Positions 63,564 through 64,000 of a stretch of DNA of 64,000 bases are shown one piece after another. This stretch comes from Pseudomonadota bacterium. Its GTDB lineage: Bacteria; Pseudomonadota; Gammaproteobacteria; Xanthomonadales; Rhodanobacteraceae. A program made the position numbers and the translations under genes. Positions within the stretch are counted from its first letter, which is position 1. The number at the start of each line of letters is the position of its first letter. Location: the NCBI GenBank assembly GCA_018240465.1, contig JAFEFS010000059.1:1-64000 (forward strand). Reading direction: 5' to 3'. The notes beneath the pieces were generated by a model that was not told where the DNA came from, searched no databases, and saw only the letters and a list, made by a program, of their open reading frames with translations.

Positions 63564-64000
63564 ATGGGCACGACGCACAATCATTCCGATCCGATCCGGC
63601 TCGAGGCGATCGCGCAGTTTCGCGATTTGCTCGCCGAAGCCGGCGCCGCCGGCGAACCCGAACCGACCGCGATGACCCTGGCCACGGCCGACGCTGCGGG
63701 CCGCGTCAGCGCGCGCATCGTCCTGCTCAAGGCGGTCGACGAACGCGGCTTCGTGTTCTACACCAACTACGAGAGCGCCAAGGCGGGCGAACTCGCCGCG
63801 CATCCACAAACCGCGTTGTGCTTCCTGTGGAAGACGCTGCGCCATGTCGTCCAGGTGCGCGTCGAGGGCGAGGTCGAGAAGGCCGGAGCCGGGGAAGCCG
63901 ATGCCTATTTCGCCTCGCGCCCGCGCGAGAGCCGCATCGGCGCGTGGGCGTCGAAGCAATCGCAGACGCTGCCCGATCGTGCCGAACTGGATGCACGCAT
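63564..64000 (+). CDS. pdxH: Pyridoxamine 5'-phosphate oxidase (3' truncated)
   Basis: About 145 residues are present before the window ends. The FMN-dependent enzyme oxidises pyridoxamine/pyridoxine 5'-phosphate to pyridoxal phosphate. Family motifs [54 protein letters not shown] and [11 protein letters not shown] are visible. ATG 63564 ([10 protein letters not shown]) is the first start in the frame. The C-terminal part lies beyond the window. Confidence 0.95.
   Translation, partial: MGTTHNHSDPIRLEAIAQFRDLLAEAGAAGEPEPTAMTLATADAAGRVSARIVLLKAVDERGFVFYTNYESAKAGELAAHPQTALCFLWKTLRHVVQVRVEGEVEKAGAGEADAYFASRPRESRIGAWASKQSQTLPDRAELDAR

Overview
The window is high-GC, gene-dense gammaproteobacterial chromosome. 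The conserved block rpsB-tsf-pyrH / frr-uppS-cdsA-dxr-rseP-bamA-skp-lpxD-fabZ-lpxA-lpxB-rnhB, the neighbouring map-glnD-dapD-dapE run, a minimal exosortase H, TonB receptors, ECF sigma/kinase modules and many dispersed palindromic repeats together suggest the Lysobacterales (Xanthomonadales), perhaps a Rhodanobacteraceae member such as a Dokdonella relative. That placement is inference; no rRNA or tRNA gene is in the window.

Layout. (1) 1-16.1 kb: a partial S9 peptidase, then a C1/alcohol-oxidation region. The glutathione-dependent formaldehyde pathway (fghA, frmA, gfa; + strand) is followed by a probably acquired ECF-sigma/SDR segment (4.7-8.1 kb). Then comes a minus-strand quinoprotein cluster: a beta-propeller gene, a xoxF-like PQQ dehydrogenase with the lanthanide-type Asp, a xoxJ-like protein fused to ankyrin repeats, a xoxG-like cytochrome c and an AcoR-like regulator whose GAFTGA loop is degenerate. 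Together these could take methanol or another primary alcohol to an aldehyde in the periplasm, and formaldehyde to formate in the cytoplasm. (2) 16.2-36.1 kb: mfd, two paralogous membrane sulfatase-fold genes bracketing rnhB, and the envelope/lipid A/isoprenoid/outer-membrane assembly operon down from frr. All are on the minus strand, with many 4-nt ATGA overlaps.

(3) 36.1-48.7 kb: a 12.6-kb accessory island inserted between frr and pyrH, which are usually neighbours. It holds a tandem duplication of a four-gene module: small secreted protein with a CTPPNSM motif, ECF-like sigma 1, ECF-like sigma 2, and a Ser/Thr kinase. The right copy is intact, with a 1457-aa kinase/propeller protein translationally coupled to a TonB-dependent receptor. 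The left copy has lost most of its kinase, which survives as a frameshifted remnant. The second sigma of the intact module has lost hallmark region-2 residues. Both first-sigma genes share a 13-nt upstream motif. This island is the best candidate for an undescribed signalling system in the window.

(4) 48.7-64 kb: pyrH, tsf and rpsB (minus, with terminators and a long rpsB leader); divergent map, glnD, dapD, an ArsC/Spx-like gene and dapE (plus); a minus-strand run aroK-aroB-penicillin acylase-ppnP; then exosortase H, dodecin and a truncated pdxH (plus).

A recurring oddity is dispersed repeats read in frame inside essential or conserved genes (lpxB, rnhB, the penicillin acylase), where they encode short extra peptides.
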